Part shown: one piece after another, positions 32,792 through 40,120 of the stretch
Layout: every line of letters begins with the position of its first letter
Position numbering within the stretch: position 1 is the first letter of the stretch
NCBI GenBank assembly: GCA_040221475.1
Contig: JAVKEJ010000036.1
Location: 245,467-309,466, forward strand
From: WLXB01 sp040221475
GTDB lineage: Bacteria; Pseudomonadota; Alphaproteobacteria; Rhodospirillales; Rhodospirillaceae
Length of the DNA stretch: 64,000 bases
Direction: 5' to 3'
Notes under the pieces: model-generated
What the model was told of the DNA's origin: nothing
What the model saw: only the letters and a program-made list of their open reading frames with translations
Database searches by the model: none
Position numbers and translations under genes: made by a program

Positions 32792-33388
32792 ATGTCTAGA
32801 ATTCTGAGATCCTTCATTGAGAACGAAGCCGCTTTGCGCCGTTTTCTGTCCCGGTTTTTGTCTCGCCGTCACCAAATTGAAGATATTGCTCAAGAAACGT
32901 TCTTGCAGGCTTTCGCCGCAGAATCGAAAAGCGATATTCGCGCGCCAAAAGCCTATCTTTTCCGCGTTGCAAAAAATCTTGCTCTGAACTCTCTGGCCAG
33001 AAAATCATTTTCCGATACAGATTATATAGAGGATTTTGCCGACTCAGAGGTCTTAACAGATGACGGCCAAATTTCTGTCGAAGATGAAGTGTCGGCGCGA
33101 CAACAGCTCGTGATCGTGTCTCAGGCCATTATGACACTTCCGAAACAGTGTCGTCGCGCATTTGTCATGAGAAAAATGGAAGGTTTGTCGTACAAAGAGA
33201 TTGCACACCGTCTGTCCCTCTCAGAAAGCACGGTTGAGAAGCAGGTGGCGACTGGGTTGTCAAAATGCATCGACGTTCTAAGACGGCAAGGGCATGACCC
33301 GACTGACTTTGGCGCTAAAGCAAGAAAACAGGGATCAAATGTGCAGCAGATGAAACCGCTGGCTAAAACAAATGGGCACAAGACCTAA
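32792..33388 (+). CDS. ECF RNA polymerase sigma factor, FecI-like
   Basis: A 198-residue extracytoplasmic-function sigma factor. Region 2 is seen as RRHQIEDIAQETFLQAFA with APKAYLFRVAKNLALN, and region 4 as LPKQCRRAFVMRKMEGLSYKEIAHRLSLSESTVEKQV, the FecI-type helix-turn-helix. It is followed after 2 bp by its fecR-like regulator and is divergent from the STN receptor, the standard cell-surface signalling trio. A basic tail of about 30 residues (QGHDPTDFGAKARKQG) extends past the usual FecI end. Confidence 0.93.
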   Translation: MSRILRSFIENEAALRRFLSRFLSRRHQIEDIAQETFLQAFAAESKSDIRAPKAYLFRVAKNLALNSLARKSFSDTDYIEDFADSEVLTDDGQISVEDEVSARQQLVIVSQAIMTLPKQCRRAFVMRKMEGLSYKEIAHRLSLSESTVEKQVATGLSKCIDVLRRQGHDPTDFGAKARKQGSNVQQMKPLAKTNGHKT

Positions 33389-33390
33389 AC

Positions 33391-34464
33391 ATGGACCGCG
33401 ACAACACAGTAACGCCGGGGACGGACCCAAAGGTGGTGGATTTTCCAGATCAGGGAACACTTGAAGCTGAAGCCAGCGCCTGGATTGTCCGCTTGGATAA
33501 AGGGGCGCTCTCGGCGGAAGACGAGCGGGCGTTTGACGCCTGGCGCAGCACCAGCGCGGAACATCAAGCTGCATTAGATGGAATGTCGGGGTTGTGGAGA
33601 ACCCTTGATGGTCTCAGCGATTTACAGGATCGTTCGAATACCACGCTGAATCCCACATGGCTGGAGCGGGCCGGTTTCGAGCTGAGGCATCGGGTTGTGG
33701 CGTCACTGGCCTCTGTTGCAGCTGCGGTGCTGCTGGTTGTTTTTGTTGGGCCTTTTACGTTCTCGGACCCCCATTACATGCAGGCCCATCGTACTGTGGT
33801 TGGCACGCAAAAAACAGTCACCTTACCTGACGGGAGCGTGCTGCTGTTAAATACAAACAGTCATGTGGATGTGGAATATTCAGACCAGAAACGCGATGTC
33901 TATCTGCACAAAGGCGAAGTACACTTTACAGTCGCCAAGGACAAAGAGCGGCCCTTTTCCGTCTATGCAGATGAACGCGTTGTGACGGCTACCGGCACAG
34001 CCTTTGCCGTGATGCGGCGCGAAACCGGCATTGAAGTGACGGTCACCGAAGGCGATGTGAAACTCTACTTTTCACCAGAGGCCGATGCGAATCCAGCAAC
34101 ACTAGAGCAAGCGTCAATACGCTCGACGGTTGCCAATCTGACCGCGGGCGAAAAGGTCATATTTGCCGAGACGCTGGAGCAAGTTGAGGTGATACCCGAA
34201 CCCGAACTGAACCGCAAACTGGCCTGGCGTCAGGGTGTTCTGGCGTTTGCCGGAGAACCCCTGTCTGACGTTATTGCTGAGGTCAGCCGCTATACAGAGA
34301 TCGACATCATCATCGAAGACCCGGCCCTGAATGAATTGCGCTTTGGTGGTTTCTTTAAAGTGGGCAACATCGAAGCCCTGTTTGACGCCCTGGAGCAAAG
34401 CTTTGGTGTGGACGTAAAACGGGACCCAAATTCAAAGGTTTATCTGTCTGCAACACGGATGTGA
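33391..34464 (+). CDS. FecR family anti-sigma regulator
   Basis: A 357-residue inner-membrane regulator. The cytoplasmic N-terminal DUF4880 domain (EASAWIVRLDKGALSAEDERAFDAWR) would bind the sigma factor; one membrane helix follows (VVASLASVAAAVLLVVFVG, near residues 100-120); the periplasmic FecR domain comes next (QKTVTLPDGSVLLLNTNSHV, DVYLHKGEVHFTVA, VVTATGTAFAV), and a C-terminal STN-like DUF4974 part (FAGEPLSDVIAEVSRYTEI) that should meet the receptor STN domain. It transmits receptor occupancy to the sigma factor encoded just upstream. Confidence 0.93.
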   Translation: MDRDNTVTPGTDPKVVDFPDQGTLEAEASAWIVRLDKGALSAEDERAFDAWRSTSAEHQAALDGMSGLWRTLDGLSDLQDRSNTTLNPTWLERAGFELRHRVVASLASVAAAVLLVVFVGPFTFSDPHYMQAHRTVVGTQKTVTLPDGSVLLLNTNSHVDVEYSDQKRDVYLHKGEVHFTVAKDKERPFSVYADERVVTATGTAFAVMRRETGIEVTVTEGDVKLYFSPEADANPATLEQASIRSTVANLTAGEKVIFAETLEQVEVIPEPELNRKLAWRQGVLAFAGEPLSDVIAEVSRYTEIDIIIEDPALNELRFGGFFKVGNIEALFDALEQSFGVDVKRDPNSKVYLSATRM

Positions 34465-34519
34465 CAGAATTGCTTGGCCAGCAGGTGACACCGTTAACAC
34501 GCCGTATGGGAGAGCTGAT

Positions 34520-35902
34520 ATGGAACGACGCGATATGCTGAAGGCAGGAGTCGCAGCTGCAGCGGCCTCGGTTTTGCCCACGTCAGCGCAGGCTGCAAAA
34601 TCAGGCGTGACTGTCGCCCCTGTCGGTGATGAGTTAGGGCCCTTACGCCAGCCCCTTCTGAACACAGCCCAGGCGCAGGCGGTGATGGAAGAATATGATC
34701 TGGCGGGCATGCTGGCGCTCAACCCGGTCAACCTTTATTATCTCACCAACACCATGCCCATCGGCGCAAAAATGCGCTGGGAGTACCCCGCGTTCGCAAC
34801 CCTGCCCCGGGACCCGGATCAACCAACGTTTTTGATCACAAACGCACTGCAAATGTGGGATATCGCTAACGGCGACCGCTGGAGCCCCGAGGTCATTCCT
34901 TATTCGGGCCCACTGAACACAGCAGACTACTTGGGGGCAAAAGGCAAAGCACTGTCTGAAGAACCGCTGGCCGCAACAGGTGGCCTTGCTGTGCGCGATG
35001 GCGTACCCCTTACCGACCGTGAACAACGCTGGGCCGCGACTCAAACGAACGTCCAGCCTTCGGCGACTCCTGAGTGGGCGCTGGCGCGGGCGATGAAAGA
35101 ATCCGGCATCGTCAAAGGCCGCGTGGCCGTCGATGACATGCGTATCGCACATTTGTTGCAACGCATCGGCGCCGCAGACAACATTGAGTTTGTCGATGGC
35201 GACAACCTGTTCCGTCGCATTCGCTATATCAAATCAGAACCCGAAATTGCGATGATGCGCCTGGCCGGTGAAAAGAATGCCGCGGCGGCGTTGGCCACCG
35301 CACGATCGATCGAAAAAGGCATGACGTTTGCCGAAATAGAGCGACAGTTTCTGGCGGAATGTGCGGTGCGGGGGAACGCCATGTCGTTCATCATCGCCGG
35401 TGTAACCCTTGGCTATTTTCCAGATGCCGAAGTTGTGCCCGGCAAGCCCTTCCTGATTGACGCGGTATCGCATTTTCATCAGTACCACGGCGATTTTGCC
35501 CGCTCGATTGTGCTGGGCGAACCGAGCAAAGAGGTGAGGCAACGCGCGCAGGCGCAACAGGCCACACGCGAGGCGATTTTCGAGATGCTCAAACCCGGCG
35601 TGACATATTCTGATATTCAGAAGACAGGCTTTGAGACCTTCAAGAAAGCGGGCGCGAACCCGGAGACCTTGATTGTCAATCCGCATTCGCTTGGCCTACA
35701 GCACACCGATCAGCCTTATGACGACAGCAACCCCTGGCGGGGCGGCGAGGACATTGTGCTCAAAGCGGGCATGGTGATTACGGTTGACTTGCCCTACATT
35801 GAAATCGGTTTTGGCGCCGGGCATAACGAAGACCTGCTGCTGATCACAGACGACGGCTACGACCCCCTGAACTCGGAAGAAGACCCGCTGATCATCGTCT
35901 AG
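34520..35902 (+). CDS. exported M24 family metallopeptidase-like protein (3)
   Basis: A 460-residue paralogue of the two M24 proteins on the other side of the receptor, with a Tat-like signal (MERRDMLKAGVAAAAASVLP). Ligands: two Asp in LIDAVSHFHQYHGDFAR, His in NPHSLGLQHTD, Glu in GHNEDLLLIT; the first Glu position is Asp in ITVDLPYIEIGFG. GGGAGA precedes the ATG. It follows fecR by 55 bp, so it could be read with the sigma/anti-sigma genes, which would place a peptidase directly in the receptor regulon. Confidence 0.88.
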   Translation: MERRDMLKAGVAAAAASVLPTSAQAAKSGVTVAPVGDELGPLRQPLLNTAQAQAVMEEYDLAGMLALNPVNLYYLTNTMPIGAKMRWEYPAFATLPRDPDQPTFLITNALQMWDIANGDRWSPEVIPYSGPLNTADYLGAKGKALSEEPLAATGGLAVRDGVPLTDREQRWAATQTNVQPSATPEWALARAMKESGIVKGRVAVDDMRIAHLLQRIGAADNIEFVDGDNLFRRIRYIKSEPEIAMMRLAGEKNAAAALATARSIEKGMTFAEIERQFLAECAVRGNAMSFIIAGVTLGYFPDAEVVPGKPFLIDAVSHFHQYHGDFARSIVLGEPSKEVRQRAQAQQATREAIFEMLKPGVTYSDIQKTGFETFKKAGANPETLIVNPHSLGLQHTDQPYDDSNPWRGGEDIVLKAGMVITVDLPYIEIGFGAGHNEDLLLITDDGYDPLNSEEDPLIIV

Positions 35903-36014
35903 CTGCGACGCCCCTTTTTACAAACTGCGACTCGCCCCCGTCTTTGCAAAAAGGCGGGCGGTTTGTTTGCGCGATCTCGGTTCGAGATTTCTGGTTGGGG
36001 CTTTCCCCGTGGAA

Positions 36015-36119
36015 CCAGCCCATGCACCCCTCGTTCCACTCAAACGAGCCCAAGCACGTATGATCGGCGGAACGAGCCCATGGAACCTCGCCGCCGCCTC
36101 CCCTTGGAACGAGCCCATG
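36015..36119. repeat. CGAGCCCATG repeat element, copy 2
   Basis: Units at 36015 (CCAGCCCATG), 36045 (CGAGCCCAAG), 36073 and 36110 (both CGAGCCCATG) are spaced 30, 28 and 37 bases, identical to copy 1 at 372-476. Flanking bases GTGGAA precede the first unit in both copies. The element fills the middle of the 35903-36215 gap, after the M24 gene. No convincing reading frame crosses it. Confidence 0.8.
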
Positions 36120-36215
36120 GACGGTCTCAGCGAAGCCAATTACAAATTTACCTTGCCCAAATAACAAATTATCTTGTATGCTTCCGCTCCCTTGTGACTG
36201 TGACCGGACCCTGCC

Positions 36216-36641
36216 GTGACCCACAAAAGCCCTTCTCGCCCGGAACCAGAATCCGCAGCAGCCGGTCCAGCGACGACGTGCGAGCAAACGATGATGGATC
36301 ACATTCAGGCACAGATCATCGATACAGTCGCGGCCAGCGCCCCCACCCTGGACACCACCGCTCCATCGGACCCTGACCAACAGACGACGGATAATGTTCA
36401 GAGCGCGATTACCGCATGGGTTGGCGTGACCAAGGAGGGGGATGCGGTTGAAGCCATGATTGCCGCGCAACTGGTGGCCTCTCAGAACCTGACCATGGCC
36501 ACGATCAAGCGCGCGATGAAACGCACAACAGGCCCAAGCCACTATGGCACCTGCATTATCGATGCTTGCCGCATTGCCACGCTGACCCTGCGTCAAATTG
36601 AAACCCTGGCGCGCTACCGCACCTGGAAACGTCAATCCTAG
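36216..36641 (+). CDS. conserved hypothetical protein, first of the HGG-motif pair
   Basis: A 141-residue protein, GTG start. The first 45 residues are low-complexity Pro/Ala/Thr; the conserved part is helical: DAVEAMIAAQLVASQNLTMATIKRAM and LTLRQIETLARYRTWK. This AAQ...ARYR pattern is what I recall from alphaproteobacterial proteins encoded next to small HGG-motif proteins, which is the case here (gene at 36694). Function unknown. A later ATG (residue 26) could be the real start. A phage or mobile-element origin is possible but no other such gene is nearby. Confidence 0.65.
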   Translation: MTHKSPSRPEPESAAAGPATTCEQTMMDHIQAQIIDTVAASAPTLDTTAPSDPDQQTTDNVQSAITAWVGVTKEGDAVEAMIAAQLVASQNLTMATIKRAMKRTTGPSHYGTCIIDACRIATLTLRQIETLARYRTWKRQS

Positions 36642-36676
36642 ATCGCACAGACCGAATAGAGCTTAGAGCAATTTTT

Positions 36677-36705
36677 ATGAGCACACAGTTTCTATGAGCA
36701 CAGAG
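36677..36705. repeat. 12-bp duplication of a start-codon region
   Basis: ATGAGCACACAG at 36677-36688 and ATGAGCACAGAG at 36694-36705, both preceded by a T-rich pentamer, repeat with a 17-bp period. The first ATG meets an in-frame TGA after five codons, so only the second opens the HGG protein. Confidence 0.7.
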
Positions 36706-36981
36706 TCCCACCCGCGCCGTTCACATGAGCGGCCCACACACTGTGGCGCACGCACCCGCGGCGGCACACCGTGCAAGTTACCCCCCGTGACTGACCGGAC
36801 CCGTTGTCGCATGCACGGCGGATCGAAAACCGGGGCTAAGCCCTCCGGCGCACAAGTGGGAAATCAGAACGCGTTTTTACACGGCTACTATTCCGCCGCC
36901 GCACGCGCCGAACGCAAGCGCCTGGCCGATCAAATCAGATGGCTGAAAGCCCAGATGAAAGCGATCCGGGAGTCGTCTTAA
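36694..36981 (+). CDS. small HGG-motif protein
   Basis: A 95-residue basic protein with the family signature: CGARTRGGTPCKLPP (Cys pair), RCRMHGGSKTGAKPSG, and GNQNAFLHGYYS, followed by a helical basic end (AERKRLADQIRWLKAQMKAI). Proteins with CGAxTR...CRMHGG...GNxNAxxHGxYS are common small proteins in alphaproteobacteria and phage-like regions; the Cys and His could bind a metal, and nucleic-acid binding is plausible but unproven. It converges with the cytochrome gene, overlapping its stop by 4 bp. Confidence 0.8.
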   Translation: MSTESHPRRSHERPTHCGARTRGGTPCKLPPVTDRTRCRMHGGSKTGAKPSGAQVGNQNAFLHGYYSAAARAERKRLADQIRWLKAQMKAIRESS

Positions 36982-37376
36982 TTGTTCAACAGCCCCTGCG
37001 CCCGTTTGAGATAGGCCAAAACATCATCAAGGCGCTCGTCACGCCACACGCTGTGACCGCGTTTGCGGGACCCGGGAATGAACGTTAAAGGATCTGACAG
37101 CCAAGCCTTCAAGGTTTCATCGGTCCAAATGATACCGGACGCCCGCAAAGCCTCTGAATACGAAAAATCTGACACCATGCCGGCTTGCCGTCCGAACACG
37201 CCTCGCAGAGCGGGGCCCGCTTGTCGCCCGTCGCGGAACAAGGAATGACAAGGCGCACATTCGCGATACAACAAAGCCCCGCGCTCGGGGTCGCCTTGCG
37301 CCGACACCATTGAGGATGCCGTTATAAAACTGAGCATCACAGCAACGAAAGAGAGCCCTGCCTTTGCCATCACCAT
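36978..37376 (-). CDS. exported c-type cytochrome with unusual distal ligand region
   Basis: About 132 residues: a signal peptide (ending SSMVSAQ) and a cytochrome c domain of the mitochondrial-like class I type, with haem motif CAPCH in YRECAPCHSLF, then GPALRGVFGRQAGMVSDFSYSE. The usual axial-Met segment IPGxxM reads IPGSRKRGHSVWRD, so Met is missing and the nearby His or another residue must serve, or the haem is five-coordinate. ATG 37370 overlaps the upstream stop (TGATG); 37376 is the alternative and is used here. It is coupled to the membrane gene 37370-38020. Confidence 0.85.
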   Translation of the reverse strand: MVMAKAGLSFVAVMLSFITASSMVSAQGDPERGALLYRECAPCHSLFRDGRQAGPALRGVFGRQAGMVSDFSYSEALRASGIIWTDETLKAWLSDPLTFIPGSRKRGHSVWRDERLDDVLAYLKRAQGLLNN

Positions 37377-38020
37377 GGCTTGATCGCGCCCATCCAGGCC
37401 GCCACCAGCGCCATCAAGACGATGGCATAACTGCCCCATTGCCCCTGGACCGCAGAACGCACATCGCTTTCTACGCCGCTGTCGGATGGAGCGTAAAACC
37501 GCAGCGGCCGTGTCTGCCACCGCAACAGACTGCTGACCATCAGCATGAGGCCAAACAACACCACCTTGGCAGCAAGCCAATTGGTTTGAATCATGCCGGT
37601 GCCGAGAAAACCGACAATACCATCATAAACATGACCAAGACCGATTATGAACCGCACCACAATTTCAGTGGTGTATGTGCGGCGGGCAAAGGCCGCGTTG
37701 CCGGACACTTCCGCAACCAGCACAATCAGCAGCCAGGCCAGCGCGACACCCCATGTGGCTGTTAACCACGTAGGTGACATCAAAGTATACACACCAATAT
37801 CAATGGCGATGGACACCCCAAAGGGCAAAAACGTGACCAACAGCAGACCACTTAAGGCGTAGGCCCAGCGGCGTAACTGAGCCACAAGGGCTTGCGCATC
37901 CGCACTCAAGTCTGTCCGCCGGGAAAGCCGCACGGCATAGAGGACTGGCAGCTCAAGCCCGACGATGACGGCAAAGGCAACGATGTGCAGGTAATGCACC
38001 ACATCAATACCGCTCAGCAT
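37370..38020 (-). CDS. integral membrane protein, CopD-like
   Basis: A 216-residue membrane protein with about six hydrophobic segments, among them YLHIVAFAVIVGLELPVLYA, ALSGLLLVTFLPFGVSIAI, GVALAWLLIVLVAEVSG and VVLFGLMLMVSSLL. A His pair in the first helix region (VVHYLHIVAF) and one in LGHVYDG could bind haem or copper. It resembles the 5595-6254 protein in length and layout. Overlap with the following cytochrome c gene suggests a small membrane-cytochrome unit; the exact family is uncertain. Confidence 0.7.
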   Translation of the reverse strand: MLSGIDVVHYLHIVAFAVIVGLELPVLYAVRLSRRTDLSADAQALVAQLRRWAYALSGLLLVTFLPFGVSIAIDIGVYTLMSPTWLTATWGVALAWLLIVLVAEVSGNAAFARRTYTTEIVVRFIIGLGHVYDGIVGFLGTGMIQTNWLAAKVVLFGLMLMVSSLLRWQTRPLRFYAPSDSGVESDVRSAVQGQWGSYAIVLMALVAAWMGAIKPW

Positions 38021-38070
38021 ATTACGCCCCCTCTTCGCCCTGCTGTTATGCGGGCGTGGCTCAGCCCAGT

Positions 38071-38337
38071 TTACAGTGGATAATCGCGTTCCGGATCAAC
38101 ACCGCAGGTTTCAATAAACTTGCGAATTTGAGCCACTTCTTGTGGCGGCAAGCTATGGTTGGCGTGACTGAAGTTCGCGGTATGGCCCTTGAGTTTGACC
38201 GACACCTTGCCGGTATGGGTTGAAGACACCTCGGCCCCCAATTCTCCTAACACCGACTCCACTTGGTTGAAATTTATGTTGGCGCTAACCGGATGCGCAA
38301 AGAGCGCATGTAAAACCTTGCGATGTTTATGATTCAT
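38071..38337 (-). CDS. HicA-like protein without HicB partner
   Basis: An 88-residue protein of the HicA-like mRNA-interferase fold: KHRKVLHALFAHPVSANINFNQVESVLGELGAEV, GKVSVKLKGHTANFSHANHS, then VAQIRKFIETCGVDPERDYP. The long-form homologues with this N-terminus often stand alone. No HicB-like antitoxin gene is found on either side, so toxin activity is uncertain. ATG 38337 is chosen because GGAGG lies five bases upstream. An FNR-type box lies about 70 bp before the start. Confidence 0.75.
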   Translation of the reverse strand: MNHKHRKVLHALFAHPVSANINFNQVESVLGELGAEVSSTHTGKVSVKLKGHTANFSHANHSLPPQEVAQIRKFIETCGVDPERDYPL

Positions 38338-38406
38338 GGTGGCCTCCTTCAATCGGCGGGACAGGGAAGATTATGCCAACCCTGAACCATCGCGGCGGCA
38401 ATGACC

Positions 38407-38420
38407 TTGATTCAGCTCAA
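38407..38420. promoter_or_regulatory. FNR/Anr-like box upstream of the HicA-like gene
   Basis: TTGATTCAGCTCAA matches the FNR-family consensus TTGATNNNNATCAA at nine of ten fixed positions. It sits in the 38338-38653 gene-free gap, which otherwise holds only a weak dyad (GTTAGGG at 38461-38467 and CCCTAAC at 38509-38515). Confidence 0.45.
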
Positions 38421-38653
38421 ACAAGAGCACCGCACAAACCAAACAATGGGGCCAGAAAAAGTTAGGGCCGAACCCGCTCACCCGATGCACCGAATGACCA
38501 AAGCCCGACCCTAACCTCAGTGACTGTTGCCAGCCACCGAACCTGATCTGCATTTATGTATGGTAGGGGCTTATACCAGTCAGATGCAGAAAGCGTGTTC
38601 CTTTATTAAATCAATAGCCCCGGTGTTCAGTCAGTGACTTCCTTATGAAGCGC

Positions 38654-39820
38654 TTACTTATTCAACCAGCGACTCTGACCATCGAGCAAATTCTTCATAT
38701 CATCCCGAGACTGCGGCAACTGATCGCGCGGCAAGTCTAAATGATTGAGCGGAATTTCCTGTTGATATTGCTCAAACACCGGCTGCACCACTTCCAACGG
38801 ATAGCGCGGAATGGTGCGACCCTTGCGGAACTCTGCGATGGGAATTTCAGCCTCAATGAAGCCTTCGTTGTTGCTGGGGTCTTCCGCCAACACTTTACCA
38901 TCCGGCCCAACAATGAGGGACTGGCCGCCAAATTCTGCCGGCACGCCAGACTCAGGCGGAAACGTGATGTTGGACATGGCCGAATACATGTTGTTGTAAA
39001 AGGCGATGGCCTGCACGTCGACCTTTGAAAACAGCGTTGCGGTGCGCATCATAATTTCGACCCCGCGCATAGCATAAGCGGCAAACACAAACGGATCGAT
39101 TTGCACGGTGCTGACAGCGATGTTGCCGAATTCGGTTTTAAGCACCGGGAATTCTTCTTCAATACCGTATTTGGCGCGGAATTTATCACGCACGTTTTCA
39201 ACGGTGGTGGTTGGGATTTCACCGTCATCCCCCAGCCGAATCACGTTGCGGGATTTCCAGTAGCTGGCCTTGATTTCACCATCGCGCCCGATGACCGGAT
39301 TAAGGCTGAGAATATGGCCGGGCCAGTCTGGGTCGGTCGCGTAACTGCCGAAGATGATGTACGTGTCACACTCCTTCGCCAGCTCACCAATACGTTTTGT
39401 TTCCGGGCCGGGCACTTGAATGGTGAACTTCAGTTTTTCATCACGAGAGCCGGAGGAATACCCGGTCAGTGGAAATTCATTGAACAAAATGAAGTCAGGC
39501 TTGTTGCCTTCGGTGCAGGCCCGGTTGATCCAGTAGGCCATGCGTTCGACGTTGGTGGCCAACCCTTCGGCGATGGTCGGGGCCTGTTGCAGGTTGACGG
39601 GGGCGTTTTGCACCACTTTGACGACCACCGTGTCTTTTTCCAGCGGCACTGTGGGATAGCTGCCATCGGGCCTGACCAGTTGCGGCGTCGTGCTTTGCGC
39701 ACAGACAGACAGGCTGAACACGCCGGCGCACAACGCGCTGGTCAGTCCCAAAAGCGTGGACCGCTTGAAAATATGACGGGTGGAAATATGACGGGTGGAA
39801 ATAGTGCTGGATGATTTCAT
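38654..39820 (-). CDS. exported nitrilase-superfamily protein lacking the catalytic Cys
   Basis: A 388-residue carbon-nitrogen hydrolase fold with a signal peptide (LLGLTSALCAGVFSLSVCAQ). The Glu of the triad is Glu115 in FILFNEFPLTGYSSG, and the Lys is probably Lys189 in KASYWKSRNVIRLG. The nucleophile region, normally CYD in such proteins, reads STVQIDPFVFAAYAMRGVE with Gln240 where Cys is expected; no other Cys is nearby. It may therefore be inactive or act differently. The N-terminus holds a duplicated STRHI. ATG 39820 is preceded by GGGGAG. It stands alone, divergent from the DJ-1/PfpI gene. Confidence 0.85.
   Translation of the reverse strand: MKSSSTISTRHISTRHIFKRSTLLGLTSALCAGVFSLSVCAQSTTPQLVRPDGSYPTVPLEKDTVVVKVVQNAPVNLQQAPTIAEGLATNVERMAYWINRACTEGNKPDFILFNEFPLTGYSSGSRDEKLKFTIQVPGPETKRIGELAKECDTYIIFGSYATDPDWPGHILSLNPVIGRDGEIKASYWKSRNVIRLGDDGEIPTTTVENVRDKFRAKYGIEEEFPVLKTEFGNIAVSTVQIDPFVFAAYAMRGVEIMMRTATLFSKVDVQAIAFYNNMYSAMSNITFPPESGVPAEFGGQSLIVGPDGKVLAEDPSNNEGFIEAEIPIAEFRKGRTIPRYPLEVVQPVFEQYQQEIPLNHLDLPRDQLPQSRDDMKNLLDGQSRWLNK
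39766..39795. repeat. 15-bp in-frame duplication in the signal region of the nitrilase-like gene
   Basis: TGGAAATATGACGGG at 39781-39795 repeats the preceding 15 bases with one change. It encodes the duplicated STRHI of the basic signal-peptide head, so the frame is intact. Confidence 0.8.
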
Positions 39821-39995
39821 AATGAAGCTCCCCTGAATAAGTGCGCCTGAGTCTAATAGGGCTGGGGCCGGACGCAAGGGATAAGGTCGCAAAAATGCGT
39901 CAGCGGATGCCTCTCAGTTGCATCACACCGGCAACTGGAATATTTTTACCGAGTCGCGTGACTGACGAAAGTGTCTATTTCAGATAAGGACATCA

Positions 39996-40031
39996 GGCGG
40001 GTTACCGCTTTCTTTTTTGGCGGTTCACCGC
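39996..40031. promoter_or_regulatory. two GGCGG..ACCGC dyads before the DJ-1/PfpI gene
   Basis: GGCGGGTTACCGC at 39996-40008 and GGCGGTTCACCGC at 40019-40031 are near-palindromes with starts 23 bases apart, separated by a T-rich stretch. They lie 90-125 bp before the ATG at 40121 in the divergent gap with the nitrilase-like gene and look like a paired operator. Confidence 0.4.
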
Positions 40032-40120
40032 CGTGAAGCGCGGAACGAGTTGCCAAAATATACTCGAGCCCTGTTGCGCCGTTCGTCTGGGCCCTCACCC
40101 TTTAAACAGGAGGTGCCGCC

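Noticed and set aside
36216..36981. Prophage remnant
   Set aside because: Only the HGG pair is present, with no integrase, terminase, capsid or attachment site.
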